A stretch of DNA of 14,849 nucleotides from Pseudomonadota bacterium (GTDB lineage: Bacteria; Pseudomonadota; Gammaproteobacteria; Pseudomonadales; Azotimanducaceae): NCBI GenBank assembly GCA_027621895.1, contig JAQCAK010000010.1, forward strand, positions 1 to 14,849, written 5' to 3'. Positions within the stretch are counted from its first letter, which is position 1. The number at the start of each line of letters is the position of its first letter. The notes beneath the pieces are model-generated. The model had not been told where the DNA came from. It ran no database searches and saw only the letters and a program-made list of their open reading frames with translations. Below are positions 6,867 through 13,959 of the stretch, piece after piece. The position numbers were made by a program, and so were the translations under genes.

Positions 6867-8408
6867 ATGCTTATGAAAAATTCGGGAATCGGGCTGCTGC
6901 TGGTTCTGTGCCTGCTGTTGCCCTGTGCTGCCGATGCCAGGGAAGTGACCCTGCTTTATACCAACGATATTGAGAGTGTCTACGAACCGGTAGAAGCCTT
7001 CTGGCGGGATGATATGCAGGCCATCGGGGGCATGGCACGGCTGTCTTCCCTGGTGTCCCGGCTGCGGTCCGAGGCAGAGGTCAGTTTCCTGCTGGATGCG
7101 GGCGACATGTTTACGGGGTCCCTCTCGAAAGCCACCGGTGGCCAGCTGGTATTCGATATCTACAGCACCATGGGATACGACGCGGGCAATCTGGGTAACC
7201 ACGAATTCGAATACGGCTGGCAGGTCTTGCAGAACGTGATGCAGCGGGCCAGGTTCCCTGTGCTGAACGCCAACATCTATCACACGGGTACGGATATTCC
7301 CTTTGCAAGGCAGTACGCGATACTTGAACGGGAAGATGTCCGAATCGGCGTGATCGGGCTGATGGGCGTTGATGCCTTCGTGAATACCATGATGAAGTCC
7401 AACCGTGAGGGATTGTCAGTCAGGCCGCCCGTCGAGGTCACCCAGGCACTGGTTGATCAGCTCAGGCCCGAGGTGGACCTGGTGATCCTGCTGACTCACC
7501 AGAATCGTACCGCGCCCATGCAGACAGACAAGGAAGCTGATCCCTCGGTGGCCCGGGGTTATGACGAGGATTATGCCCTGGCTGGTGCGGTCACCGGGGT
7601 CGACATGATCATTGGCGGACATTCGGATAATGGCCTGCCGCATCCGGTTCAGCACCCGGTAACAGGCACCTGGATCGGCATGACTTACGGCCAGGGCACC
7701 CACCTGGGATATGTGCGGTTTTCCCTCGATGGTGACAAACCGGAACTCGCTGCGGCGAAACTGATTCCCGTGAATGCCGACCTGCTGCCGGAAGACCATC
7801 GGATCACCCGGCTGATCTCCACCGCCAGGTCACGTCATCCCGATCTGACCCGCGTGGTCGGGACCCTGACCCGGCAGGCCGCACGGCAGTACAACCGCGA
7901 GTCGGATCTGGGTAACCTGCTGGCGGATATGCTGCGCGAATACGCCGACGCCGATATCGGCCTGGTACCTGCGGGCGCCTTACGAGCGGATCTTCAGGCA
8001 GGCGAAGTCAGCGTTGAAGAAGTACTGAATGTTTTTCCATTTACCGATACGGTCGCCCTGGTCACACTGAATGGTGTGGAACTGAAATCCTTGCTGGAAA
8101 AGGGGCTTTCGCTCGATTACGGCATGGCTCAATTTTCCGGTGTGACCATCACCTTTGATGGCAGCGCCCCGCGAGGCGAGCGTCTGATACATGCCACCGT
8201 GGGCGGGAAACCCCTTCAGGACTCAGGGATCTATCGCGTGGCAACTGTGTCTTTCACCGCAACCGGTGGTGAGGGGTACACGATGATGGAGGTCGCGCCA
8301 AAGACCATCTCGGAGGTACAGGTTGCAGACGTGTTTATCCGGGCGTTCGAGCAGACCGATGCTGTGAACGTGCCGGTCTCGGGAAGGCTGGTCAATCTGG
8401 CAGACTAG
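6867..8408 (+). CDS. Periplasmic bifunctional metallophosphatase/5'-nucleotidase (UshA-like), variant metal site
   Basis: This is a 513-residue exported phosphoesterase. Residues 1-24 form a signal peptide ending AADA; the start may also be the second ATG (6873), which gives a more usual MKN beginning. The N-terminal metallophosphatase domain shows LLYTNDIES (29-37), LLDAGDMFTG (75-84), GNLGNHEFEYG (107-117), LLTHQNR (208-214) and IIGGHSDNG (248-256). The C-terminal 5'-nucleotidase domain shows NRESDLGNLLADMLREY, GEVSVEEVLNVFPFTDTV and SFTATGGEGYTMM. Compared with E. coli UshA (ligands D41, H43, D84, N116, H217, H252, Q254), His43 is Glu36, Gln254 is Asp254, and the catalytic-dyad Asp120 is Glu115. 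I recall a proteobacterial subfamily with similar TND-x-ES and GGH-x-D patterns. It likely hydrolyses nucleotides or other phosphate esters outside the inner membrane. Confidence 0.85.
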   Translation: MLMKNSGIGLLLVLCLLLPCAADAREVTLLYTNDIESVYEPVEAFWRDDMQAIGGMARLSSLVSRLRSEAEVSFLLDAGDMFTGSLSKATGGQLVFDIYSTMGYDAGNLGNHEFEYGWQVLQNVMQRARFPVLNANIYHTGTDIPFARQYAILEREDVRIGVIGLMGVDAFVNTMMKSNREGLSVRPPVEVTQALVDQLRPEVDLVILLTHQNRTAPMQTDKEADPSVARGYDEDYALAGAVTGVDMIIGGHSDNGLPHPVQHPVTGTWIGMTYGQGTHLGYVRFSLDGDKPELAAAKLIPVNADLLPEDHRITRLISTARSRHPDLTRVVGTLTRQAARQYNRESDLGNLLADMLREYADADIGLVPAGALRADLQAGEVSVEEVLNVFPFTDTVALVTLNGVELKSLLEKGLSLDYGMAQFSGVTITFDGSAPRGERLIHATVGGKPLQDSGIYRVATVSFTATGGEGYTMMEVAPKTISEVQVADVFIRAFEQTDAVNVPVSGRLVNLAD

Positions 8409-8547
8409 CGCATGACCCGGGCTGACACCGATCCAGGGGGGGTCCTGCTGCCGCTTGTGCCTGCAGATATGGCGGCCAATCTCACTGGGTTTGATCGAAG
8501 ACCACTTGCCTGGCAGGTCATCTCTGCCGGCATAGATCTTGTCGTGC

Positions 8548-10164
8548 TTATCGGTACTCCCTGTCCACAACCTGGTAGATCAACCCGAAACCGATAACCG
8601 TGAGCAGGAAGTTCAGGATCCCGCCAATGCCGGGGATATTGGTGGCGACAACTATCACGACCAGACCGGCCAGCAGTGGCAATGCGGGTCCACGATCCGG
8701 TGAATCGATGATCATGTTGCCAATGACAGATGCCAGCAGCACTTTCGCCAGGTAAATGGCGAGTATCCAGGTGAACAGCCCGATGGCGGCGATGGGTAAT
8801 CCCACCAGGGTGATAGCCACCAGCAGCAGGATAATGGGGGTACTGACCAGCGCCACGAGCCCGATACCGGCATTCTTGAAACCCTCTGTGCCGCCTTCGA
8901 GCTCAACATAGCGGAGCCTGGGCAGCAGCCACAGCAGGGCCAGGCCAACAATAAACGCGCCTGCCAGGCGAATCAGCTGGCCGAAGTAAAACTCAGGCGT
9001 GGTGTACCGGTTCTCGTCGCGAAGTTCTTCCGGCATATCGACGAACTCAATGACGCCACCCACCAGCGCCGCGGGGGATTGCTGCAGGCTGTCCTCCCGC
9101 TCGTGTTCCGTTCGAAGACGCAGGTTGCCCCCGATTCGAGCCTCACCAATCAGGCTGACCTGTCGAGCAAACGCTTCAAGATCTGCTGCGATACTGCCGC
9201 TTATCTCAACTGTCTCGGCAAAAGTGTAGCCGTCCCTGCCGACTGAACCGGCAATATTGATGCTTTCACTGGCCATGGTGGCATTGCCTGTGACGCGGGA
9301 CCCGCGGTCGATGGTGATTTTTCTCGCAGCCGCCCAGAAGTCACCGTCGACGATTGCGTCACCGAGTTCAACGGTTCTTCCGGCACTGGCCACGGTGCCG
9401 TTCACCTGACCGAAGATCGAGATGGACTCTGCGGCAGTCAGCACATTGCCGCGGACCTCGCCATTGATAATGACTCGCTGGGCGAAAGCCAGCAGGTCGC
9501 CTTCTATGATCCCATCGATGACCACTGTTTCCCCGGCAACGAACAGGGAGTCGCTTACAGTTTCACCCGCTGCAATCGTCAGCATGTCCTGGTCGTGACG
9601 GACATCCAGTGCGCTCGCTTCATCGGTTGTGACCATGGTTATCGCCAGTAGCAGGCAGGAAACAAACATCATCCTGGACCTGCCAAGGAACACCGCAAGC
9701 CCGGCCAGTGATATCACCAGCAGTCCCGCTGCAATGATTTCAAAGTAGTTGTCGATCATGGTGGTACCCTCGTTAAAAAAGTAGAGCAACGTACTGACAA
9801 CCAGGTCGTACGTATCCGGAATATAGATAGCAGTGAGTCGGGTGAACGCATTGACAATCAGTTCACCGAACAGTGTTTTCCACATGAACTGGGCGAGCCA
9901 GAGCACGAGGCCGGTAGCCAGGTTGGCCATTGCCAGATTGCGCAAACCCACCGGCTTTTTGAAAGCGGGCAGCTTTTCCGGAATGGTGACTCCTGCATCG
10001 TCAGTGAGCACAGCCTGAATCACCTGCCGTTCGTTTGTGACTGCCTGCAGCCGATCGGCGCAGGTCGGACAGGTCTCAAGATGCAGCTGCAGTGGTGCCA
10101 CCTCCGCCGATGAAAGTGCGCTGTCTGCCAGCATCAGGCACTGAAGTGCTGTGAGATGGCTCAC
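8548..10164 (-). CDS. Anti-sigma zinc-finger protein fused to a bactofilin-like polymer-forming domain and membrane C-terminus
   Basis: This 538-residue protein starts with GTG, overlapping the sigma gene stop as GTGA. Residues 1-40 form a zf-HC2 anti-sigma finger with HLETCPTC (His28, Cys32, Cys35). Hydrophobic segments follow at about 76-96, 119-131 and 142-160. Residues 162-185 look like a complete signal peptide (GRSRMMFVSCLLLAITMVTT, then DEASA). Residues about 195-350 are short repeats of alternating strand and turn (VVIDGIIEGDLLAFAQRVII, NGEVRGNVLTAAESISIFGQ), as in bactofilin/polymer-forming domains. Four or five membrane segments fill 396-531. The zinc finger should face the cytoplasm and hold the ECF sigma factor. 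The beta domain would be outside if the internal signal works, so it could sense the envelope. An internal ATG at 9672 with GGCAGG six bases upstream could start a separate product. Confidence 0.8.
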   Translation of the reverse strand: MSHLTALQCLMLADSALSSAEVAPLQLHLETCPTCADRLQAVTNERQVIQAVLTDDAGVTIPEKLPAFKKPVGLRNLAMANLATGLVLWLAQFMWKTLFGELIVNAFTRLTAIYIPDTYDLVVSTLLYFFNEGTTMIDNYFEIIAAGLLVISLAGLAVFLGRSRMMFVSCLLLAITMVTTDEASALDVRHDQDMLTIAAGETVSDSLFVAGETVVIDGIIEGDLLAFAQRVIINGEVRGNVLTAAESISIFGQVNGTVASAGRTVELGDAIVDGDFWAAARKITIDRGSRVTGNATMASESINIAGSVGRDGYTFAETVEISGSIAADLEAFARQVSLIGEARIGGNLRLRTEHEREDSLQQSPAALVGGVIEFVDMPEELRDENRYTTPEFYFGQLIRLAGAFIVGLALLWLLPRLRYVELEGGTEGFKNAGIGLVALVSTPIILLLVAITLVGLPIAAIGLFTWILAIYLAKVLLASVIGNMIIDSPDRGPALPLLAGLVVIVVATNIPGIGGILNFLLTVIGFGLIYQVVDREYR

Positions 10165-10664
10165 TCGAGCTCCTCCCGCAGTTTCTGCCTTGCCCGCAGC
10201 AGCAATACGCCGACGTGGTTGCGCGACGTCGACAGGCTGGTCGCTATCTCGTCGTAGCTGGCGTCGTTGTAATAGGCCAGCACCAGGGGAACGCGGTATT
10301 TGTCGGGCAACTGCTCGACCGCCTGGTTAAGGCGTTCGCTGTCCTCATGGCTGATCATCTGACCCAGGGCGCCGATGTCTTCTGCAGGCAGCGAGTCCAG
10401 TTCTTCTGTCTCACTGCCAATCCAGTCGGCGATTCGCTGCCGTCACCGCAGGAGATCAATGCAATGATTGTTCGCGATGGTGGCGATCCATCGCCAGAAG
10501 GGCTGGCTGGTGTCGTAGCGTTTAAAGTACTTGTACGCCCGCATAAACGTTTCCTGGGTTGCATCCTCGGCCAGTGTTGGCGAGCCGAGCAATCGCCTGC
10601 AGAGCCCGAACACACGGGCGTAGTATTCCTTGTAGAGAATTTCGAAGGCCACGTTGGCCGCCAT
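10161..10664 (-). pseudogene. ECF-type RNA polymerase sigma factor interrupted by an in-frame TGA
   Basis: Read from ATG 10664 (AAGGA site 7 bases upstream) the frame gives 73 residues, a TGA at 10443-10445, then 93 more residues in the same frame. The first part is sigma region 2: AFEILYKEYYARVFGLCRRL, AEDATQETFMRAYKYF and WRWIATIANNHCIDLLR. The second part is the linker and region 4: LNQAVEQLPDKYRVPLVLAY, SYDEIATSLSTSRNHVGVLL and RARQKLREELE. Together they make a normal 167-residue ECF sigma factor if the TGA is read as an amino acid; Arg is expected (LLR-R-RQR), so CGA to TGA is the simplest change. No good start for the second half is visible other than ATG 10358, which lacks a clear ribosome site. 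TGA is followed by C, a context known to favour readthrough. The anti-sigma gene overlaps its end and is intact. Confidence 0.8.
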
Positions 10665-10671
10665 CTGCAGT

Positions 10672-10676
10672 TCCTT
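10672..10676 (-). promoter_or_regulatory. Ribosome binding site AAGGA for the sigma factor
   Basis: AAGGA lies 7 bases before ATG 10664. It decides against the upstream ATG at 10769, whose extra 35 residues do not resemble a sigma N-terminus. Confidence 0.65.
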
Positions 10677-10684
10677 TAACCGGT

Positions 10685-10712
10685 AATACGTCGCGGTTGT
10701 CGATTTATTACA
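10685..10712 (-). promoter_or_regulatory. Candidate ECF-type promoter upstream of the sigma gene
   Basis: On the minus strand TGTAAT (10707-10712) and CGTATT (10685-10690) are separated by 16 bases. This spacing and the CGT-type -10 resemble ECF promoters in general, and would place the transcript start near 10678, just before the ribosome site. It would allow autoregulation. No second copy was found in the window to support it. Confidence 0.3.
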
Positions 10713-10773
10713 AAGATTTTTATGTCCTCGAAACAACATGTTAGATGATTCGGGCACCTGGCTGCGCAAAACG

Positions 10774-10802
10774 TTGCAGGCAGCCGTCAGTCGTCCGATA
10801 CT
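10774..10802 (+). promoter_or_regulatory. Candidate sigma70 promoter for the acyl-CoA dehydrogenase gene
   Basis: TTGCAG (10774-10779), a 17-base spacer and GATACT (10797-10802) give four of six matches in each box. A 6-bp inverted repeat, GGCTGC at 10760-10765 and GCAGCC at 10780-10785, spans the -35 box and could be an operator. Confidence 0.4.
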
Positions 10803-10838
10803 TCGAGAGCCATATTGACAGTCCTAAAGGGGAAGACG

Positions 10839-12011
10839 ATGAGCCTGGATGCCTTTCGTGAAGAGGTCAGGGAATACCTGGAAGCCAACTGCCCGGCCAG
10901 TATGCGTGGCCGTGCGCTGCATTTTGAAGACGCCTACGAAATTTATAACACGGACGATGCCCGTCGCTGGCGAGACAGCATGGCAGTCCGTGGCTGGACG
11001 GCCCCGACCTGGCCAAAAGAGTATGGTGGTGGCGGCCTGAGTTTCGAGGAAAACCAGGTGTTACAGCAGGAGATGGCTGCCCTCAAGGCGCTGCCGCCAG
11101 AGACTGGCATGGGGCTGGCCATGATTGGCCCGACTCTGCTGGAATTCGGCACTGAAGAGCAGAAGCAGCGACACCTCCCGAAAATCGTTAGTGGAGAGGT
11201 TCGCTGGTGCCAGGGTTACAGCGAGCCGGGCAGCGGTTCTGATCTGGCCAGCCTGCAGACCCGGGCGGTCCTTGAGGGAGATCACTTTGTGATCAACGGC
11301 CAGAAAATCTGGACATCGGGCGCGGATGTTGCCGACTGGATGTTCGCGCTGGTGCGAACGGATCCACAGGCTTCCAAGCATGAAGGTATCAGCTTTGTCC
11401 TGCTCGAGATGAGTCAGCCGGGTGTCACGGTCAAGCCGATTCGGCTGATCAGTGGTTCATCACCCTTTTGCGAGACTTTCTTTGATAATGCGATCGCGCT
11501 TCGTGAAAACCTGGTGGGTGAGCTCAACAAGGGCTGGACCGTGGGTAAACGGCTTCTGCAGTACGAGCGCTCCGCGAGTGCTGTCAGAACCAAACGCAAG
11601 GGCAAACCGGTAAACGCCTATGCGGTGATTGCGCGCGAATACTTTGGTGAGGTTGACGGTCGGCTTGCTGATGCGGATATCCGTGACCGGATTACCCGGC
11701 AGACCATGCTTGAGAAATCCCTGCAACTGACTGTCCAGCGGGTGGCCGATGAAAGCCGGTCAGGCAAGGCCCCGGGGGCGACAACCTCAATCTTCAAGAA
11801 AGTGGGCTCCACTATTGCCAAGGAAGCTTCATCTCTCAAGTCGGATATCCGGGGTACCGCGGGTGTTGGCTGGGAAGGAGACGGCTTCTCTGAAGAAGAG
11901 CTGGAGAGTACCCGCGGCTGGCTTCGGGATCGGGCGGTTACGATTTATGGCGGTACCAACGAAGTTCAGATGAATATCATCAGCAAGCGGGTGCTGGGGC
12001 TGCCGGACTAG
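10839..12011 (+). CDS. Acyl-CoA dehydrogenase family protein
   Basis: This 390-residue flavoenzyme catalyses alpha,beta-dehydrogenation of an acyl-CoA, passing electrons to an electron-transfer flavoprotein. ATG 10839 has AAGGGGA five bases upstream and is preferred to an in-frame TTG at 10815. Marks in order: WPKEYGGGGLSFEENQVLQQ (58-77), WCQGYSEPGSGSDLA (123-137, FAD/substrate loop), GQKIWTSGAD (154-163), EGISFVLLEM, QYERSA (241-246), and VTIYGGTNEVQMNIISKRVL (367-386). The residue at the MCAD catalytic-base position (IYEGT) is Gly371. The base is probably Glu243 in QYERS, which matches the helix-G glutamate of long-chain and isovaleryl-CoA dehydrogenases. The acyl chain is unknown; the C-terminal pattern resembles dehydrogenases of steroid side-chain and long-chain degradation in actinobacteria and marine gammaproteobacteria. 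Confidence 0.9.
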   Translation: MSLDAFREEVREYLEANCPASMRGRALHFEDAYEIYNTDDARRWRDSMAVRGWTAPTWPKEYGGGGLSFEENQVLQQEMAALKALPPETGMGLAMIGPTLLEFGTEEQKQRHLPKIVSGEVRWCQGYSEPGSGSDLASLQTRAVLEGDHFVINGQKIWTSGADVADWMFALVRTDPQASKHEGISFVLLEMSQPGVTVKPIRLISGSSPFCETFFDNAIALRENLVGELNKGWTVGKRLLQYERSASAVRTKRKGKPVNAYAVIAREYFGEVDGRLADADIRDRITRQTMLEKSLQLTVQRVADESRSGKAPGATTSIFKKVGSTIAKEASSLKSDIRGTAGVGWEGDGFSEEELESTRGWLRDRAVTIYGGTNEVQMNIISKRVLGLPD

Positions 12012-12048
12012 CCAGGGCGATGCCTCGTTTATTCAGGAGACTGAATCC

Positions 12049-12522
12049 ATGACGAAAACTTATATTGCCGAGTGTCACTGTGGTCAGGTCAGAATCGCCT
12101 GTAAGGGAGAACCCTACCCGGTTTTCATGTGCAGCTGCACGCTCTGCCAGCGTCGCACGGGTTCGCCTGTGCATATCGGCGCCTGGTGGCCGATGGAAGA
12201 TGTCACCATCACCGGTGCAACCAAAGCGTTTCGCCGGACAACGGGTGAACAGGGAAGAGAGGTGCAGTTCAACTTCTGCCCGGTCTGTGGCACTTCTATC
12301 TGGTGGGGTGGTAGCACCCGGGGTGAAGGTCCCCTGGTTGGCCATTATGGTATTGCCGGCGGGGGCTTTGCAGACCCGGATTTTCCGCCACCCACACATT
12401 CGTTTTACGAAAGAACAAAGCACGACTGGATCAGTGCACCGGATGATACGCCTTGCTTCGCCGGGTGGACCGATGATCCTGCTGTGATGGCAGAGATTGT
12501 GGAAAAGCTGCAGAACCGCTAG
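12049..12522 (+). CDS. GFA (glutathione-dependent formaldehyde-activating/CENP-V-like) family zinc protein
   Basis: This is a 157-residue cytoplasmic protein with AGGAG nine bases before ATG 12049. The full zinc-cysteine set of the family is present: ECHCGQV (Cys9, Cys11), FMCSCTLCQRRTGSP (Cys28, Cys30, Cys33) and FCPVCGTSIWW (Cys77, Cys80). The family is named after a protein once thought to speed up formation of S-hydroxymethylglutathione from formaldehyde. Most members have no proven activity, so the name should be read as a fold label. It follows the acyl-CoA dehydrogenase by 37 bases and may be cotranscribed. It meets the GST-like gene tail to tail, 18 bases apart. Confidence 0.85.
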   Translation: MTKTYIAECHCGQVRIACKGEPYPVFMCSCTLCQRRTGSPVHIGAWWPMEDVTITGATKAFRRTTGEQGREVQFNFCPVCGTSIWWGGSTRGEGPLVGHYGIAGGGFADPDFPPPTHSFYERTKHDWISAPDDTPCFAGWTDDPAVMAEIVEKLQNR

Positions 12523-12540
12523 CGGGCGTGCGGTGATGCT

Positions 12541-13374
12541 TCAGCCCCTGAGCTTCCTGTTTCGGTAGGCGAGCACCACGACCAGCGGAATACTGATCCA
12601 GAAGAACGCGAGTATCGTGATGGCGCCGAGCCAGAAAGCCAGCTGGTCAATGGCACCGGCAGGCTCGGGCGGCGGTGAGTGGGGTTCAAAGTAAACACCG
12701 GAATACAGCGAGGGATAGTCAGAAAAGCAGTTTTGCATCTGACTGATCCAGCGCCGCGTATGGACAAGCCCCGGGTCTGTCTGCAGGGCAGTCACAGGTG
12801 CGACCGGAATGCTGCAGTGGCACTGGATAATACCGAACAGCAGCAAGTCGACCGAGTCTGGCGAATCACCACCCAGGAAAGGCCCCTGCATCGCGGCGAA
12901 CCGCGCTTCCCATGATCTGTACTGGTCGCCATAGGATTTTGGCTCCCGGCGACGGCCCATGAGCACGGCGAAACGGATGAACAGGAAAAAGTAGAGCACG
13001 GTGAAGCTGCGCAGAAAGTTGTTGAGCAGGCGCATTGGCTGCGTCGGACAAGGGTCGCTCGCCAGGCTGAACTCACCCCAGAAGCGGGTCCAGAAGTCTG
13101 CCCTGTGGAGTACGCCCTGCCAGGTACGCCGAATCTCGGCCATGTCTTCTGCGGAAACGGGCGAGAAGCCGATCCGGGCCAACAGGTTCTTTGACTCCAG
13201 TTCCCAGGGTTCGCCGTCGAAGCTGGCGGCCGGCATCATCACACCCCAGCTCATCAATAACTCCGGAGCTGGCACCGTTGAACGGGTGTATTCCAGTTTC
13301 TTCTGATGCAGGCCGAGCATGACGGCCTGGACCCAGGGAGAATGATCGTTACCGTATAGCTTGATCGCGGACAT
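12541..13374 (-). CDS. GST-like protein with a C-terminal membrane helix
   Basis: From ATG 13374 the protein has 277 residues and begins MSAIKLYGNDHSPWVQAVML, a thioredoxin-fold start as in glutathione S-transferases (YG-x-x-x-SP-x-V). An upstream ATG at 13440 would add 22 residues that do not fit the fold and lacks a ribosome site. The middle (RSFTVLYFFLFIRFAVLMGR) is hydrophobic, followed by a GST C-domain-like part: FLGGDSPDSVDLLLFGIIQC, where the Asp of the usual SxADL-type motif is kept. The last 37 residues hold a clear membrane helix (LAFWLGAITILAFFWISIPL, then VVVLAY) and a basic tail RNRKLRG. A tail-anchored GST is uncommon. Catalytic residues and substrate are not certain. Confidence 0.7.
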   Translation of the reverse strand: MSAIKLYGNDHSPWVQAVMLGLHQKKLEYTRSTVPAPELLMSWGVMMPAASFDGEPWELESKNLLARIGFSPVSAEDMAEIRRTWQGVLHRADFWTRFWGEFSLASDPCPTQPMRLLNNFLRSFTVLYFFLFIRFAVLMGRRREPKSYGDQYRSWEARFAAMQGPFLGGDSPDSVDLLLFGIIQCHCSIPVAPVTALQTDPGLVHTRRWISQMQNCFSDYPSLYSGVYFEPHSPPPEPAGAIDQLAFWLGAITILAFFWISIPLVVVLAYRNRKLRG

Positions 13375-13515
13375 GGCGTTCAGCTCATTCAGTTGGCCTT
13401 TGAGAATACGATGTTGAAAGCGAAAGATCCAAGTTCGCATTAGAAAACTGACAACACCATGAAATCAGAATAAGGTGGTTAAGTAACGCGTCACCGAATT
13501 GTGGCGCCTGACAAT

Positions 13516-13520
13516 AAGGA
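13516..13520 (+). promoter_or_regulatory. Ribosome binding site AAGGA for the small charged protein
   Basis: AAGGA is 8 bases before ATG 13529. It favours this start over an in-frame TTG at 13499, and the protein then begins with its signal peptide. Confidence 0.6.
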
Positions 13521-13528
13521 TCTATCCC

Positions 13529-13927
13529 ATGCGTATTCTATTTGTGATGTTGTTTTTATGCGTTGTTGCTCAGCCGGGTATGGCGGATGACTTGGATTCC
13601 AGGAGCGCTAAAAGTGCGAAGAGCGCAAAGAGCGCGAAGGAAGATAAAGAACTTCGTCAGGCAGACAAAGACCGTCGAAAGGCTGAAAAGCAGGCAGATA
13701 AGGCCCAGGCTAAAGCCGAGGGTAAAGGTCGATGGGAAGACGACGATGAAGAGGGTGAGAATCGCCCCGGGAAATCAGACAAGTCCGATAAGAAAGACGT
13801 TGACGACGGGCGAGATGAGCAGTCTGAAAAAGGTCGTGAATTTTCAAAGGGTAATGCTGATAACAAGGGCAAGCGGGAAGAAGCGATAGAGAAATCCCAG
13901 GGCAAGCCCTGGTGGCGGTTCTGGTAA
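13529..13927 (+). CDS. Small secreted, highly charged protein of unknown function
   Basis: This 132-residue protein starts with a signal peptide, MRILFVMLFLCVVAQPGMA, likely cut before DD. The mature part is almost wholly hydrophilic. It has four tandem SAK units (residues 26-37), a Lys/Glu/Arg/Ala-rich stretch likely to be helical (38-66), an acidic patch (WEDDDEEGE, 69-77), Asp/Lys-rich low-complexity sequence and the C-terminal tail GKPWWRFW. The four SAK units use different synonymous codons at 13604-13639, so the repeat is kept at the protein level. The aromatic, basic tail could bind membrane or peptidoglycan-associated surfaces, which is a guess. No known family is recognised. It is divergent from the GST-like gene and convergent with the amidohydrolase gene. 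Confidence 0.7.
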   Translation: MRILFVMLFLCVVAQPGMADDLDSRSAKSAKSAKSAKEDKELRQADKDRRKAEKQADKAQAKAEGKGRWEDDDEEGENRPGKSDKSDKKDVDDGRDEQSEKGREFSKGNADNKGKREEAIEKSQGKPWWRFW

Positions 13928-13959
13928 GCCCGCATTTTTTCCGTGACTGTTGCGGCCTT

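Noticed and set aside
10161..10445. General reassignment of UGA as an amino acid
   Set aside because: TGA ends the sigma, VOC-like and histidine phosphatase genes in this window at the expected places, so UGA is a working stop codon.
13928..13959. Possible bidirectional terminator between the small protein and amidohydrolase genes
   Set aside because: There are T and A runs and CCG/CGG or GCCCG/CGGGC short pairs, but no stem long enough to support a terminator.
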